From NCBI GenBank assembly GCA_037043455.1, contig JAWPHD010010374.1, forward strand, positions 30,330 to 94,329: 64,000 nucleotides of DNA, read 5' to 3'. Source of the DNA: Cyrtodaria siliqua (taxonomy: Eukaryota; Mollusca; Bivalvia; Adapedonta; Hiatellidae). Under the pieces are notes generated by a model. The model saw only the letters and a program-made list of their open reading frames with translations. It made no database searches and had not been told where the DNA came from. A program made the translations under genes and the position numbers. Below, piece by piece: positions 52,749-64,000 of this stretch. Position 1 is the stretch's first letter. Every line of letters starts with the position of its first letter.

Positions 52749-54169
52749 AAAGATAATTGATGGTAATTCAGAACATAGTTCAGCACATGTGCTTTGTTCA
52801 TCACCACACCGAACAAATAGTAGTGTTTACGTCGGTACAAATGCTAGACTTAAATACTGATAAGGGAGACCCTTTGGTAGCAACATAAACAACCAAGAGA
52901 AGAAACTAACAGACTCGCTTTTATTGAATCTGTTCATGAGAGGTAATGTTAGAAGCAACACATCGCACGCTCACTAACACCGGCTTAAGAAGTATTCTAC
53001 CTCAATGCCACCTATATATTGGGCTCATTTCTCCCAAAGGACACTACGGAAAGACATATAGTTCTACGCAAAATTAAATAAAGACGGAGTCACCGTTGTA
53101 ATATGAGGACCGAGCAAAGGTTTAGTAGGTTTTTCGCGGAAATAACAGAAGAACTTACTAGGAATACATATACACAACGATATTATTGACGAAGGAACCA
53201 TCATGGCATGAAGACGAAGATGCGGCCATTTTGTGTATAGTAAACTTATTAAATCATAGAAGCAAGATTATCATTATTTGTGTTTTGTTTTATTTGTTCC
53301 TAAAATAATAACTAACTATCAACACATTTCTGTATTTAATGTATCTTAAAGATTTACTTGTTGACCGTTTTGCGAATGCTACATTTCATGTTTGAATTTT
53401 TATACAAACTTTTGTTGTTTCCTTTCTCCGTAATTGTATTGTGATACGGATCCACATCCAATGTTAAACAGAAATGCATATATTGTTTACATTAAAGCTA
53501 AGCTAGCATTCCCGGGTTAGACCTCCGGGTTCAAGATAAGGTGAATGTGTGTGTGCCTTATAATTATAATGCCTTCTATTTAGTACGGATTATTATCGGT
53601 ATTATTGTATTCTCAAGGAAGAGTAGACTGCTGCAATATTAGTTATCACTGCAAGTACTTTAGTTAGGGCAGTAAATACAACAGGGCACCGAGCTGAAAC
53701 TATGGGAAACCATGACTGTGGCAGGTTTTCTCAAGAAAGGAAAAGGATGCTGACACGGCAGTCGAGAAACAGTTTATACAGTTTCACAAAAGTCTGTCTG
53801 TTCTGTGTGAGCTACATACAGCAAAGGCTTAACGATCAACCGATGATGTTCCAAATCCAAGAACCGAAGTGCGGATGACCACACAAACAGCACACCTTCC
53901 TCTGCCGACTTCCAATGGTCTCACACGACTAGAAAACGATTCTCTGACATTTAATGTGAAGGATATCGGCGTATATATGTCTCGGTCCGCTCCATCTCCT
54001 TCATAGAGTCAACAGGAGAAATACGTTCGTATCTTTGAAAAGTGGTAGAACGTATTTTTCAAAGGGGATAACAAGCCTCCTTAAACGTACAGAACGTGTA
54101 AAGCATGATTCTATCTCAACGATACTCAAATTAAGGAACAGTTTAGAAGATTATTCGCTGCACTTTATA
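52749..54169. other. Region between coiled-coil ORF and pol relic
   Basis: No intact ORF or clear domain. Probably decayed retrotransposon body, judging by position only. Confidence 0.35.
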
Positions 54170-56120
54170 AGCAGAAAGTTAGGATACATGTGACTGAAAT
54201 GTTGGAGGCAATAGTCACAAAGAAGCATCAAAGCTCTTTCAATTTACATCTAATGAGGTCATTAACAGAAGGAAAGGACGTAACTATTAGCTTCTTCTCC
54301 TACTTCTGAAAACTCAACTCGCGCACAATCAAACACGCGTATGCCATTTCGAGGATCATGATTCAATGTATCTACTAACATAACTGAGTTACTTTTCCAA
54401 GTTAGATCCTGATGTCTAATACTAGTAAATTGAGCTCCAGAGGAAGATAAAGCAAAGACTGATTGGAACGTTTGGAAATATAGGTGTCTAATGCAGTCGC
54501 ATGCATTTTGATCTTAACGACGCTCGGTGGAAATATGCATAAGTGGAAATGACTATACGGGATTGTTTGATATATCTTGATGATATTATCATCTTTTTAA
54601 AATCATTTGAAAACAATCTGGACAACCTGATATATAGTAAACGTAATATCTGAAGAAGTCACAAAGACCAACCCTGCAAAACTGAAGCAAACGAAGGACT
54701 GGGCGATTCCAAAGAGTGTTGAGGACGTGCGGAATGTCCTTGTATTTACCGGGTATTTCAGGCGATTTTTAAAAGGCGAATCGTTACCACTTGTAGAGAG
54801 CTTGTTACTTAATGCATCTGACCATGTAGCTACTGAGGAAGTGACCTGCGGTACATGACCTCAGTTCAACCGACTGGCACGTCGGACAAACGATACATGT
54901 GTTTCGTCACTGATGGATGATCTTCTGTCAGGTGATCGTCCACATTCTAAAAAAAACAACAGATATGTAGCGGTAACATTTGCAATAGGGATAAGTTGGT
55001 CGTAAAGGATGATTATAATTTAATGTTCTGTACAATCTCTATTCAAGTTACAAATTACTTGTTTACATACGGTGATTTCCTGTGTTATATTTTAGTTAAA
55101 TAATATATTAAAGTTTTAATTTTAATAATAAAATGACATGATTATTATGTTTTGTGTGTATTATTTGTATCCCCGTATCAAAACACGCTACATATGAATA
55201 CATTGGATATCCAAATAAAGGCAAGCATAACCGATTGTGTCATTTAACGGAAAAAAACAAAATAAATTATCAGTCATGCGAACAGTTAGTTCTGCCTCTG
55301 TAGTCCATGGAACTATACTTCAGTCTCTTTACGATGATATGGGTCATCAAGGGTGTGATTGCGCTATTTAGTTAAGGAGAGTGTTTTTTTCTGACCTGGA
55401 ATGATTATTAAAATTGCAATGAAATGTGTGGAAAATGTATGCGATGAAATACTCCACCACTCAATACAGCAGAGTTGGTCAGCATAATATGAACGATTCC
55501 AAGATAGCTAGTGTGTATTGGTTTCTTGACATTAAAGCTGTCTAAATGATAATTCGAAAGCGTTCTCGTAATTACGGATCACTTCACGCCATACATCCGA
55601 GCAATTCCGACTAGGAATGAAAGGGTAAAACCAGAACCAGATTCGTTTTGGACAATGTCTTTTTTTTGGACAACGTTTTCTTGTCCTATGGATTTTCCTC
55701 GAAACTCTGCAACGACAGAGAGCAAAACGTCGAATCCAAAGTAATCGACAAACTATGTAAACATCACAAAGCCAATGACAATACCGTATCATACGATGAG
55801 ATACGATGAGGAATTGACTAGATGACAAAAGAGTGATTGGAAGATGTACATATCACCATTGGTACATGCGTATAATACCACTTTTCACAGCAGTATCAGT
55901 CACTCACCGATCTACCTAATGTTTAGCCGACGGCAACGACTGTCAGTTAACGAGTTCCTGGAGATCTCTCCAGGAGAAACGTTGTCAAGGGGAACACTTA
56001 GACGAGCTAAACGAAAAAGCTAGTTTTTTTTCTCACGTATGCCAATGCAAGGCAAATGAAGGAAAGGCCCGACAAGATAAAATAAGTACCATGGCACGAA
56101 GGTACGGGAAAACCCACTGC
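54170..56120 (+). pseudogene. Decayed Ty3/gypsy-type retrotransposon pol relic (RT then integrase)
   Basis: Scattered over several frames with stops and shifts, the order of pol is kept. NSRTIK (about 54316) and YFSKLD (about 54388) are RT fingers. The RT catalytic motif YLDD is at 54573-54584, and TKDWAIPKSVEDVRNVL plus GYFRRFLK is the RT thumb/connection at 54690-54780. DDMGHQG at 55333-55353 is the integrase zinc-binding region, VITDHF at 55568-55585 the integrase core, and PLVHAYNTTFHSS with YLMF near 55850-55935 the integrase end. RNase H is not recognisable between 54890 and 55290, where AT-rich DNA intervenes. LTRs are not seen. Non-functional. Confidence 0.85.
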
Positions 56121-57000
56121 AGTCAGTGCATCGAATAGAATCTTTCAAGTACGGCAGTCAATCACAAACACACACAGAAATAAAGAACACATTTAAAGTT
56201 GAATTAAAGGCATAAGAAGACATCAAAAACAAAAAAGGGTTGACAATAGGGCTACCGCCTTGGAACGGGCAGTGACAAAACATGCCGCTGGGGGTTTAAA
56301 GCAGGTTCTAGTGTGCATCAAACTTTACACTTACCCTACTGTCAACACAATAAAACGGGACAGTGTAAATAAAGAAATCCCCGCCATGAACTATTCTCTA
56401 ACCAACAAGGCAGCATTAATAGGCAATATAAGTAAAACACAAAGATGCTCGTGTATATATAAATACAAAAAACAAAATAGCCTAGAAAGCCACAAAGAAG
56501 GTACTAAGTGTCTTGGCAGAAGCCAGAGCAACAAGAAAATAAACCATTGAGGGCACGACAAGACAAGACTGTAGACAAACACCGTCACCGTCCTTTTGGG
56601 CTTTAGGTAGACGTCACCATAGGGTCCACAGCAAAATTAAAGAGAAAAGCATAGGGCAAACTGTAAATGGGTCCACCACCAAGCATGCAGTGCGTTGAAA
56701 AATGATAGGGTCATAACCCCTTTTGATAAACCTTTTAACAAAGATAGTATGAAAGTGATAGACTACATATGAATCAATTACCTCATACAAACCGTTTACC
56801 TTTACCTGCTCCAAATAATAGATTTCAATGGAGAAAGGTTCAATTCCTACATCACACGTTTGCGTAGGAAACCAGGATCTCTTAGATTGCGTCCTAAGGA
56901 GTCGCAGACAAACATGCCAATGAACCTACCCAATGGGACATCATTGAAGTTACGGAATACAATTTTGTTAGAGTATGAGAAACATAGTGATTGGCGTTGA
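56121..57000. other. Downstream of the pol relic: no gene recognised
   Basis: ORFs at 56260-56550 (+) and 56614-56814 (-) have no recognisable domain. The GC-richer segments (GGAACGGGCAGTGACAAAAC) look like part of an older dispersed repeat. Confidence 0.35.
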
Positions 57001-60000
57001 CGACGGTACTGGTAACTTTTACCTCATGCTTTTTTTTAAATTAAAAATTCCTTAAATTGGTAACTGTGTGTAACGACTATCTTTTAAATGAGCCTATCAT
57101 TTTGCATTTTTGTTTTCATGGCTATACATTTGATAATTACAGTTGATGGTACTGTTTTTTATATTAAGTATATGTGTGTTGATGAAACAATTGTTGTACA
57201 ACAGATTTGTTTGACCTATGTTTTACCCCTTTAATTAATGTCGAGGAACGAACGATAAATATTATAACAAATCTGGAAATAATAACGCTTTAGAAGGTTT
57301 AAAATACTTTTTTATAACTACAATTTAACGAGTCTAAGACAAACATCTCATCGACCCACCGTTTACAACAGAGCATTGCTAAATCTTTTTTCAGTCTTTT
57401 CAGATAACACGGCCAGAATGTTGAATGGTAGATCTAACAGAAACATCAGAATCAGATGGAGGACGACCCTATACCGTATGCAATTTGTATTTAAGAATTT
57501 ATTTGTAAAATATATATGATACAACAGAGACAGCCTCATCTCTATTTGGACTTAGTTTAGTTTTTCCTCTGTGTGATGTTTATTTGTGGACTTTATTCCA
57601 TCTGTTCGTTGGACTTTTTCTCTTTATATATATATACTACTGTGTCTGCTGAAAGGGAATGAGAGAATAATTTATTTACTCACGAAATCAAATGTGTTTG
57701 TTATATATAAACATTACACATTTTTATTAAATTGCAGGTATTTATTTGTTTCTGAGCTCAGGTCTAATATAGCAAACCAGGATTTTATATTTACAGTTCT
57801 ATTGCACTACCCTTGAATGAAACACTTAACTTGTATTTCAATTCCCAGTGAAAATCATTTACTTATGGGGCGGACCTAAAACAAACAAGGTGCAGGAAAT
57901 TCGCCTGATGAAATTGTTTTCTTTGTATTACGCAACGTTTTATTGTCGATCTATCTGACATTAGTTGCTATAAGAAACCTGCAATGTTGGCGACGTCGCT
58001 TTTCCAACAATTTTAAGTCGACCCCTAGAGCCCCACGAAATTACCGATGTACCCCATTTAATGTATTTTATTATTACATTAATTGTTCGAACTGAAAACT
58101 TTTGTTACTTAACGTTATGCATAAACCTTCTAGAACATTAAAAGTTTAAGTAGTCCTTTACAAGTATACTAACTGATTAAGATAGTCTAACACTACTTTA
58201 CCTAAGATTTTGCTTCATTTATTTCGTTTCGTTGCAAGACCGATTTTTGAACGTCAACATTTTCAAATATATGGTGAGAGTTCTGAAATTACCACTTTCA
58301 AGCGGATTCGAACCAACAGCTTCCGGATATCGAGAACGACTACCTCTGCTAGATGCAGAACGACGGCATAGACCCTCGAACACATAGCTAACCAAACAAG
58401 ATTAACTCGATCGATAACTAAGCCGAATACGCTCTTAGACTAGCGCTTCAAAATATAACAGAGACTAAATACTACATCTCATATTTCATTATTTATTACA
58501 ATGTATTTTATTCAAATGCCTGCGTTTACAGCCACTTTAGTTTCTGTCATTCTAAATTATTTGTGATTGAGGAAGTTTGAAAAAGGAAGTGTACACACTA
58601 CGATTTCGAATCAACAATTGGGAATCTACCTGTGTTTTCACACTTGTTTTGAAACGTATCTTGCTGAAGGAGTGTTCACTTTTGAATAAAGGCAGGTAAT
58701 ACTTTTTTTAATATCTAAACTCAGAATACATAACAGCGTAATAATCAAACAACGTAATGTATCAGCTAGTCTGTTTTAAAACGAGTAAACAGAAATCAGA
58801 TTAGCTACAAAGATGATGGAATTGCATTGTATGTAGACCGGAAATTTATTGGTTTTTACCCATGTTTATGAGGTTTTACTAAGAGAGCCATGATAACAAT
58901 ATGAAAGGAGAAATTTGGAAATCGCCGAACACGATAAATATACAAATAATGCAGTCTCGGTTTGATTTGAGACTGTTTATGAACGGTGGTGAAAAATGCT
59001 GGCTCCCGTACCCACCTTCTAGCCCTGAATTGAGCAGAACTCACTATTTAATATGTCAATAGTAAAAGCATTTTTGATTACGTCATGGCTTCTTGTAAAT
59101 CGAATCGGATATCGAATTTTGGAATGCTCAAGTTAAATATAACGAGATATCTAGTTTTCAACCATATTGCAACCGTCCCCGTTTTGGGTGAGTTTGGTGC
59201 GGATATGCCAGTAACTAAAAGCAGACCGTATATAACGCTACTTATTCTCCGCTGTAACATCAAGCATTTCATGAAAATAGTGTTTATATAAATACTTACA
59301 CTAACATATATTTTACATAGTTAAATAAAACAAATTTAGGTTAATTTTACTTTGTTTTTACGTTATTATTTGCCAATTGTCTTTTATATGGAATAGTTAA
59401 GAAAACTGTAGAAAACATATTATTTCGGCACCGCCACCAACAAGAATTCCCAAATGAGTTCCAAAAGGTTAAACAAAATCTTATGACATGAGATTAAGCA
59501 AAAAAGGAATATGAATGTATAATTTTAGATATGAAATTAAACATGATATTAATTATTAATAATGGATGACGTAAAACACGGAAAAGAGACATTTAGAAAT
59601 TTGATTTTGAACGTATATAATATTCAAGGATGTCAACGATTAAAGAAAACGATCATATTGAATGAATGGTGCTCAGGTGATATAAAACCAAACATAATAC
59701 TGTGGCAATCTATGTAAACAAGATTACCGATTGTTGACATTGAAATTATGTCACACTTTCGTTTCGACATTGAACAGATTTAATACATTTATCAGTTACA
59801 ATAAAGTAGTCCTTCTGTCCGTATTACCAACGTACATATTACAGTACTAAATATGACAGCCTTAGGGGTTTATATTCTGTTCATTTCAAGTTAATAGCAA
59901 TATTTATACTTTAAACCTTATTAGTGAAAAAGTTGTCAACTTGTTTCAAATGCAGAAATGGTAACCTTCGATTAATTAACTCTTCCGTGTCAACGACTAT

Positions 60001-61550
60001 CACCAAAAATATTGGGTATAGAAAATAGCTTCTATGGTGATTTACAAACTTCGTAAGCTCCTTGATCATGATCACTTTCATACGGTATTTATCCAACGTA
60101 TTAGAGAGGTACTGTACATGAAATGGCCCTATCATCTTGAAACGCACTGTGTCTAGAGTGGTTTAAGCCTTTACATTTCGCCGCTTAGCCACTGTGCTTT
60201 CTTCTTTGATTTTGCAGTTACCCGAACTATGATGGACCATATACGTCTAACTGAATCATAAAATGGATGGTGGCATTTATTTTTTATTTTCAATCTGGTC
60301 TTGACGTGTCCTTAATGGTTTATTTTCGAGTTGCTTCGGCTTGTTTCGGTTTCTGCTGTCATTCAATATATACTGTTAGTGGCTTTCTATGCTTTCGTTT
60401 TACATTCATATATAGATGATTATCTTTGTGATTTACTTGTATTGACAATTAATGCTACCGTTTTTGTTATCGGATATAGCCTAGCGAGTATTTCTTTATT
60501 TACATTGTCCTGTTTAAATGGGATACATTTGTGTAAGAGCGAGGTTTAGGCGACTCAAAACCTGTTTTAAACCTCAGTGTCGTTTCTGGCCACTGGCTGT
60601 TCCAAGACGGTACCCATGTTGCTAACCCATATATGCGTGGGGATTGGGATATTTGAGTTCAGTGAAATCCACATTTCCATTTTATCTACGTTCATAAGGA
60701 GCAAGATACAATAGTTTCGCACTGACCCTCGATATACAGTTATCTTTAGTACCACATCTCTGCAGTATAGCAAGTATCCTTCAAAGAAGATCATGCTTAA
60801 AGAAGACTAAATGTGAATGTATAATACCATTTATTAGAGATTCTAATATACCTTTAGATGATATTTTATTCCGTGATTATAATTTATATTCCATGTATCT
60901 TAAACACGTTTGTTTAATGTTGCAACTTCAAAATTCCAAAAAGACAACACTAAAGCTGAAATTATCCGAGAACGACTTTTGTAAATCAAAATCCCTTTTA
61001 GTATAAGAAACATGAACAATTTGTAAAGCGGGATCGTTTCTTTCTGCAAATGTTAAGTCTATATTGCAAAATGCTAACATTCATCTCATGGCCCAACAAA
61101 TACTGTTATACAAACCTGCGACTTTGTCAATTTTGACAAAAGAGATATTCTGAGAAGGCAATTATGACAAAAATAGAAATCCAGAAGCATTTTCGAGGCA
61201 AATGCTATTTTGATAATGTATTTATCGAAACTTAATGATTACTATGACGACATTTTCAAGTGCGACAATAATTATCTGGTAACATGCTGTGCCTCGTACC
61301 TCGCCTGGCAATGCACTGTTGGTTTAGGGTTATTTCGAGTTGCCGCGCAGTCATAGTATAGTAACGTTAGATTCGCACTTCTTGCATACCGGACAAGGAT
61401 ATCCGTCATTTTACCGGGGCTAGATATTTCCATCTCACCCTAGGGTCGAGATAGAATTCACGCGCGCCAACATCCGCTATGCAGGAAAACATGCAAAGCG
61501 TAAGTAGCTGGCGGCGTCAACGTAAAACATGTCTCTGATATGCAAGAAAA
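57001..61550. other. AT-rich intergenic DNA, no gene recognised
   Basis: Only short ORFs. A hydrophobic 72-codon ORF at 60331-60549 resembles nothing I can name. A SINE-like head is at 58270-58390. Confidence 0.45.
58270..58390 (-). mobile_element. tRNA-like sequence / SINE head, minus strand
   Basis: On the minus strand TAGCAGAGGTAGTCG resembles an A box and GGTTCGAATCC is a perfect B box at tRNA-like spacing. A clean acceptor stem is not evident, so a SINE head or tRNA pseudogene is more likely than a working tRNA. Confidence 0.5.
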
Positions 61551-61702
61551 AGAATCTATCATGGGTATTCGGTTAAGACAGGAAATTCCAACCCTCGGTA
61601 TAAGTGTTTAATCGGAACCTCGGCAGAGCCTCGGCTCCGATAAAAACACTTATACCTCGGGATGGAATTCCTAATCTTCACCGGCTACCCATGAAAGATT
61701 CT
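61551..61702. mobile_element. Foldback element, 152 bp
   Basis: AGAATCTATCATGGGTATTC at the left pairs with GGCTACCCATGAAAGATTCT at the right, and TCGGTATAAGTGTTT with AAACACTTATACCTCGG in the centre. Confidence 0.88.
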
Positions 61703-61867
61703 TATAATCTACTATTACTACTAAGATACTTTTAAACACGTATGTTCAAACCCATTACGTTAATAATGACCAACTGTTACAATTTTCTAACAGTTCCTTT
61801 TGAAGAAGTTGTTGAAGATTATAAGCAAGAAATCACAGTAGGACAAACAACGGTATTGCAGTAAGAT

Positions 61868-61955
61868 ATGGCGAACATGTTAACGATAACGGTACCTGTT
61901 GTGTGTATGATTATCACAGGAAATACGGAAGCTGCGAAGGACTGGCACTTTTTAG
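61868..61955 (+). CDS. Possible first coding exon of a secreted protein (speculative)
   Basis: ATG 61868 opens 29 codons that look like a signal peptide (MANMLTITVPVVCMIITGN, then TEAAKDWHF) and stop at a plausible donor TTTAG|GTAATT at 61956. No downstream exon is identified within the window, so this may be chance. Confidence 0.2.
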
Positions 61956-62244
61956 GTAATTTCAAACTGCTTATTGGTAAATGTTTAGTGCTCTGCATTT
62001 AATAATTGTACATAAAACCGTCATAGAGTTTTTGGTCAATTATTTAAAATATTCTGACTATTTTAAATGAACTAATTTTGACTTGGAAAATCATATGCAC
62101 CTTGGATATGCAACAGAAACACATTATGATGGTTTTATAAGTGTTTGGATAGATACCAATAATTCGTTCAAATCGCAACCTCTCCATTTAAAGAAACTAA
62201 CCCGCCAAATAACGACACATTGCACTACAAAATCGTTTATCCAA

Positions 62245-62550
62245 ACTCCATCCAGGTGTTCATGTCATATAATAATTCATATTTGTCGATTAAAATTTTT
62301 TTTTTCACGGGTTCTTAAAATACCCGTGATCGAATATGCGTAAAATGAATTATGAGTTGGTAACTCTTAATTCAACGCTACAGTTTTGGGGTTTGGTATG
62401 ACTGGTTAAAGCCGTTTTATATCGTGTCTATAGAGTTTCATTCTCAAAATATGTAAGTTATATACATACCTTGCTGTCCGTAGGTTTACAAACCGTGTTC
62501 ATATGTTGTAAAATTTGGCTGTTGTTAACGGGATATTTACTTTACGATAT
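62245..62550 (+). repeat. About 300-bp dispersed repeat (partner of 7608-7902)
   Basis: Contains CAGGTGTTCATGTCATATAA, ATTATGAGTTGGTAACTCTT and GCTGTTGTTAACGGGATAT, aligned end to end with the intron-3 copy. Confidence 0.85.
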
Positions 62551-62604
62551 TCGACCTCGAAAACAATATATATGTCGTATCTTTAATCCAAATTATTAAA
62601 CAGA

Positions 62605-62728
62605 GTTTAATTACCATTGTTTGTTTGAAATACGGGAAATATTTTCCGAGGGAGTGAAATTGCTCCGATTTAACATGTTTAAGAACGATGTAAACATTTC
62701 CCATATTTCAAAACCAATGGTTATTAAA
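62605..62728. mobile_element. Foldback element, 124 bp
   Basis: GTTTAATTACCATTGTTTGT with TTGAAATACGGGAAAT pairs with ATTTCCCATATTTCAAAACC and AATGGTTATTAAAC. Confidence 0.8.
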
Positions 62729-62759
62729 CAATATATTATATATTTCGTGATGCTATAGG

Positions 62760-64000
62760 CCTACAATAAAATAAAGTTTTTTTTTTCATTTTCTTTCTTT
62801 CATTCGTTCGTGCACATTAATACATATTTGGGGACGTCATACAGCTTAACGTCTAGTAAATTACTGACATCTGTAAACAGGCAGCAGACAGTCAAATGTT
62901 ACTGGAGGATTTAGTTTTTGTTTTTGACTTATTATTATTATTTATATATTTAAATACATTATAATATATATTTTAATATGATTTTGTTTAATTTTGGTAT
63001 TCAAATCTTGTTGTTGTTGTTGTTGCTGGTCTGTTTTAATATTTCATCTTGCGTCATATCTACCGTCGTAGACAGCTACACTTGCAAATGTTGTAGTTGC
63101 AGTAGCGTAGCAAGAGACGAAAAGCAAACACGTGGCTGAGAGGGGACGTTTCGAGACTGGAGTGTTGTGCTTAATGTTTATGAGGAACATTTGATTGCAA
63201 ACCTTTAAATCTAAATTTAAATTTAACATTGCAAAATATCTATCCTACTAAACCCATATCTCAGATCTTACGAATTTTATAAAATTATTCTGTTTATGTT
63301 AAGTACAGAATATAAAACCATAAGAAAATCGTAAGAGTTATGATTCACCCACACTATCATAAATCTCTACACCACTGTCTTCAACAAAAACAAACTTGAG
63401 ACTGTTTTAGATTCGATTTTTTTGTGGTACCATGCGTACTATTTTAGAAGTATTTCCATATTTACATCGTATATATTTTCAGTTGTTTATACCTAATATA
63501 AACAGTTGAATATATATATGTAAATACGGGAATACTTTTAAAATATTTCGTTTCGAAAGAGATATCATGTTTACAACAAACAATGTGTAGTGCGTAGAAG
63601 GCTAAATATGAACAAAATATACAGCTTTATTTTCCAATTTCAAGTACCACTGATTGTATATTATCTCATAAATTGCCTCAAGCGTGTTTTCATTTCATTT
63701 TATTAAAGTAAGCCGACAATGTGCAATGTTATGGCGACAAGTATTTTATTATATCTTCAGGTGTTTTACAATCGGTCATAATCAGATAAGTGGTTTGCTA
63801 TTGCTGCAAGTATTTATTTTATTTTATCAGGAAATTAAATGTTATAGATCGTATAGATATGCGTTTCTTAACTTCCAAAATAAATAAATACGCACCATTT
63901 TGTTATGATACACTAATTTACATGGTTTAATTGGTGTTAACTGCTAATACTTTATCAAAGGAGTGTAAGAGTCCTTCTTTATTCAGACATTGAGTTGTCA
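62760..64000. other. AT-rich end of window, nothing recognised
   Basis: T-rich and AT-rich sequence with short inverted stretches (for example TATATATTTTCAGTTG against CAGTTGAATATATATATG near 63470-63520). No gene is supported. Confidence 0.5.

Noticed and set aside
55532..55828. 98-codon minus-strand ORF
   Set aside because: It lies antisense to the integrase relic, whose plus-strand motifs explain the sequence.
56260..56550. 96-codon ORF after the pol relic
   Set aside because: No recognisable domain; it probably belongs to an old dispersed repeat.
58270..58390. Functional tRNA gene on the minus strand
   Set aside because: A- and B-box-like motifs are present, but I cannot find a matching acceptor stem, so a SINE head or pseudogene is preferred.
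60331..60549. 72-codon ORF with membrane-like segments
   Set aside because: The length is within chance for AT-rich DNA and no family is recognised.

Overview
The window is animal nuclear DNA. It is AT-rich by eye, and its one clear gene is split by many GT-AG introns. The intergenic and intronic DNA is full of tRNA-derived SINEs, foldback and MITE-like elements, truncated LINEs and satellite arrays. The gene is the ciliary protein ARMC9, recognised from family knowledge. The repeat style and the intact animal gene structure suggest a lophotrochozoan, most likely a bivalve mollusc; this taxonomic call is an inference.

Layout. Positions 1-772 hold the end of a 54-bp tandem array, followed at about 1260-1952 by the 3' end of an L1-like LINE. 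An AT-rich stretch with no visible gene leads to ARMC9 on the + strand. ARMC9 has 22 coding exons between 5848 and 35374; all phases join, giving 802 codons plus stop, close to the vertebrate length. It includes a 25-nt microexon. Just before coding exon 16 lies a tandem array of seven extra copies of that exon's 3' splice site and first 41 bases. The introns carry SINEs, a hAT-type non-autonomous transposon with a perfect 8-bp target duplication, TTAA-flanked and TA-flanked MITEs, and foldback palindromes.

From 35375 to 44040 there is 3' flank with more MITEs, a SINE tail and the C-terminus of a second LINE. From about 44041 to 52260 there is an 8.2-kb satellite of a 27-bp unit. Four of its six reading frames lack stops, which yields long but probably spurious ORFs on both strands, and it contains kilobase-scale internal duplications. 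Right of the array, 52.4-56.1 kb holds a decayed Ty3/gypsy-type pol relic (reverse transcriptase, then integrase) and a degenerate charged coiled-coil ORF. The last 8 kb has no convincing gene: only a tRNA-like SINE head, two foldback elements, a 300-bp repeat shared with an ARMC9 intron, and one speculative signal-peptide exon.

ARMC9 is the only gene supported. The rest is repeat biology, and the items most worth checking are the splice-site array, the microexon and the four-frame-open satellite.
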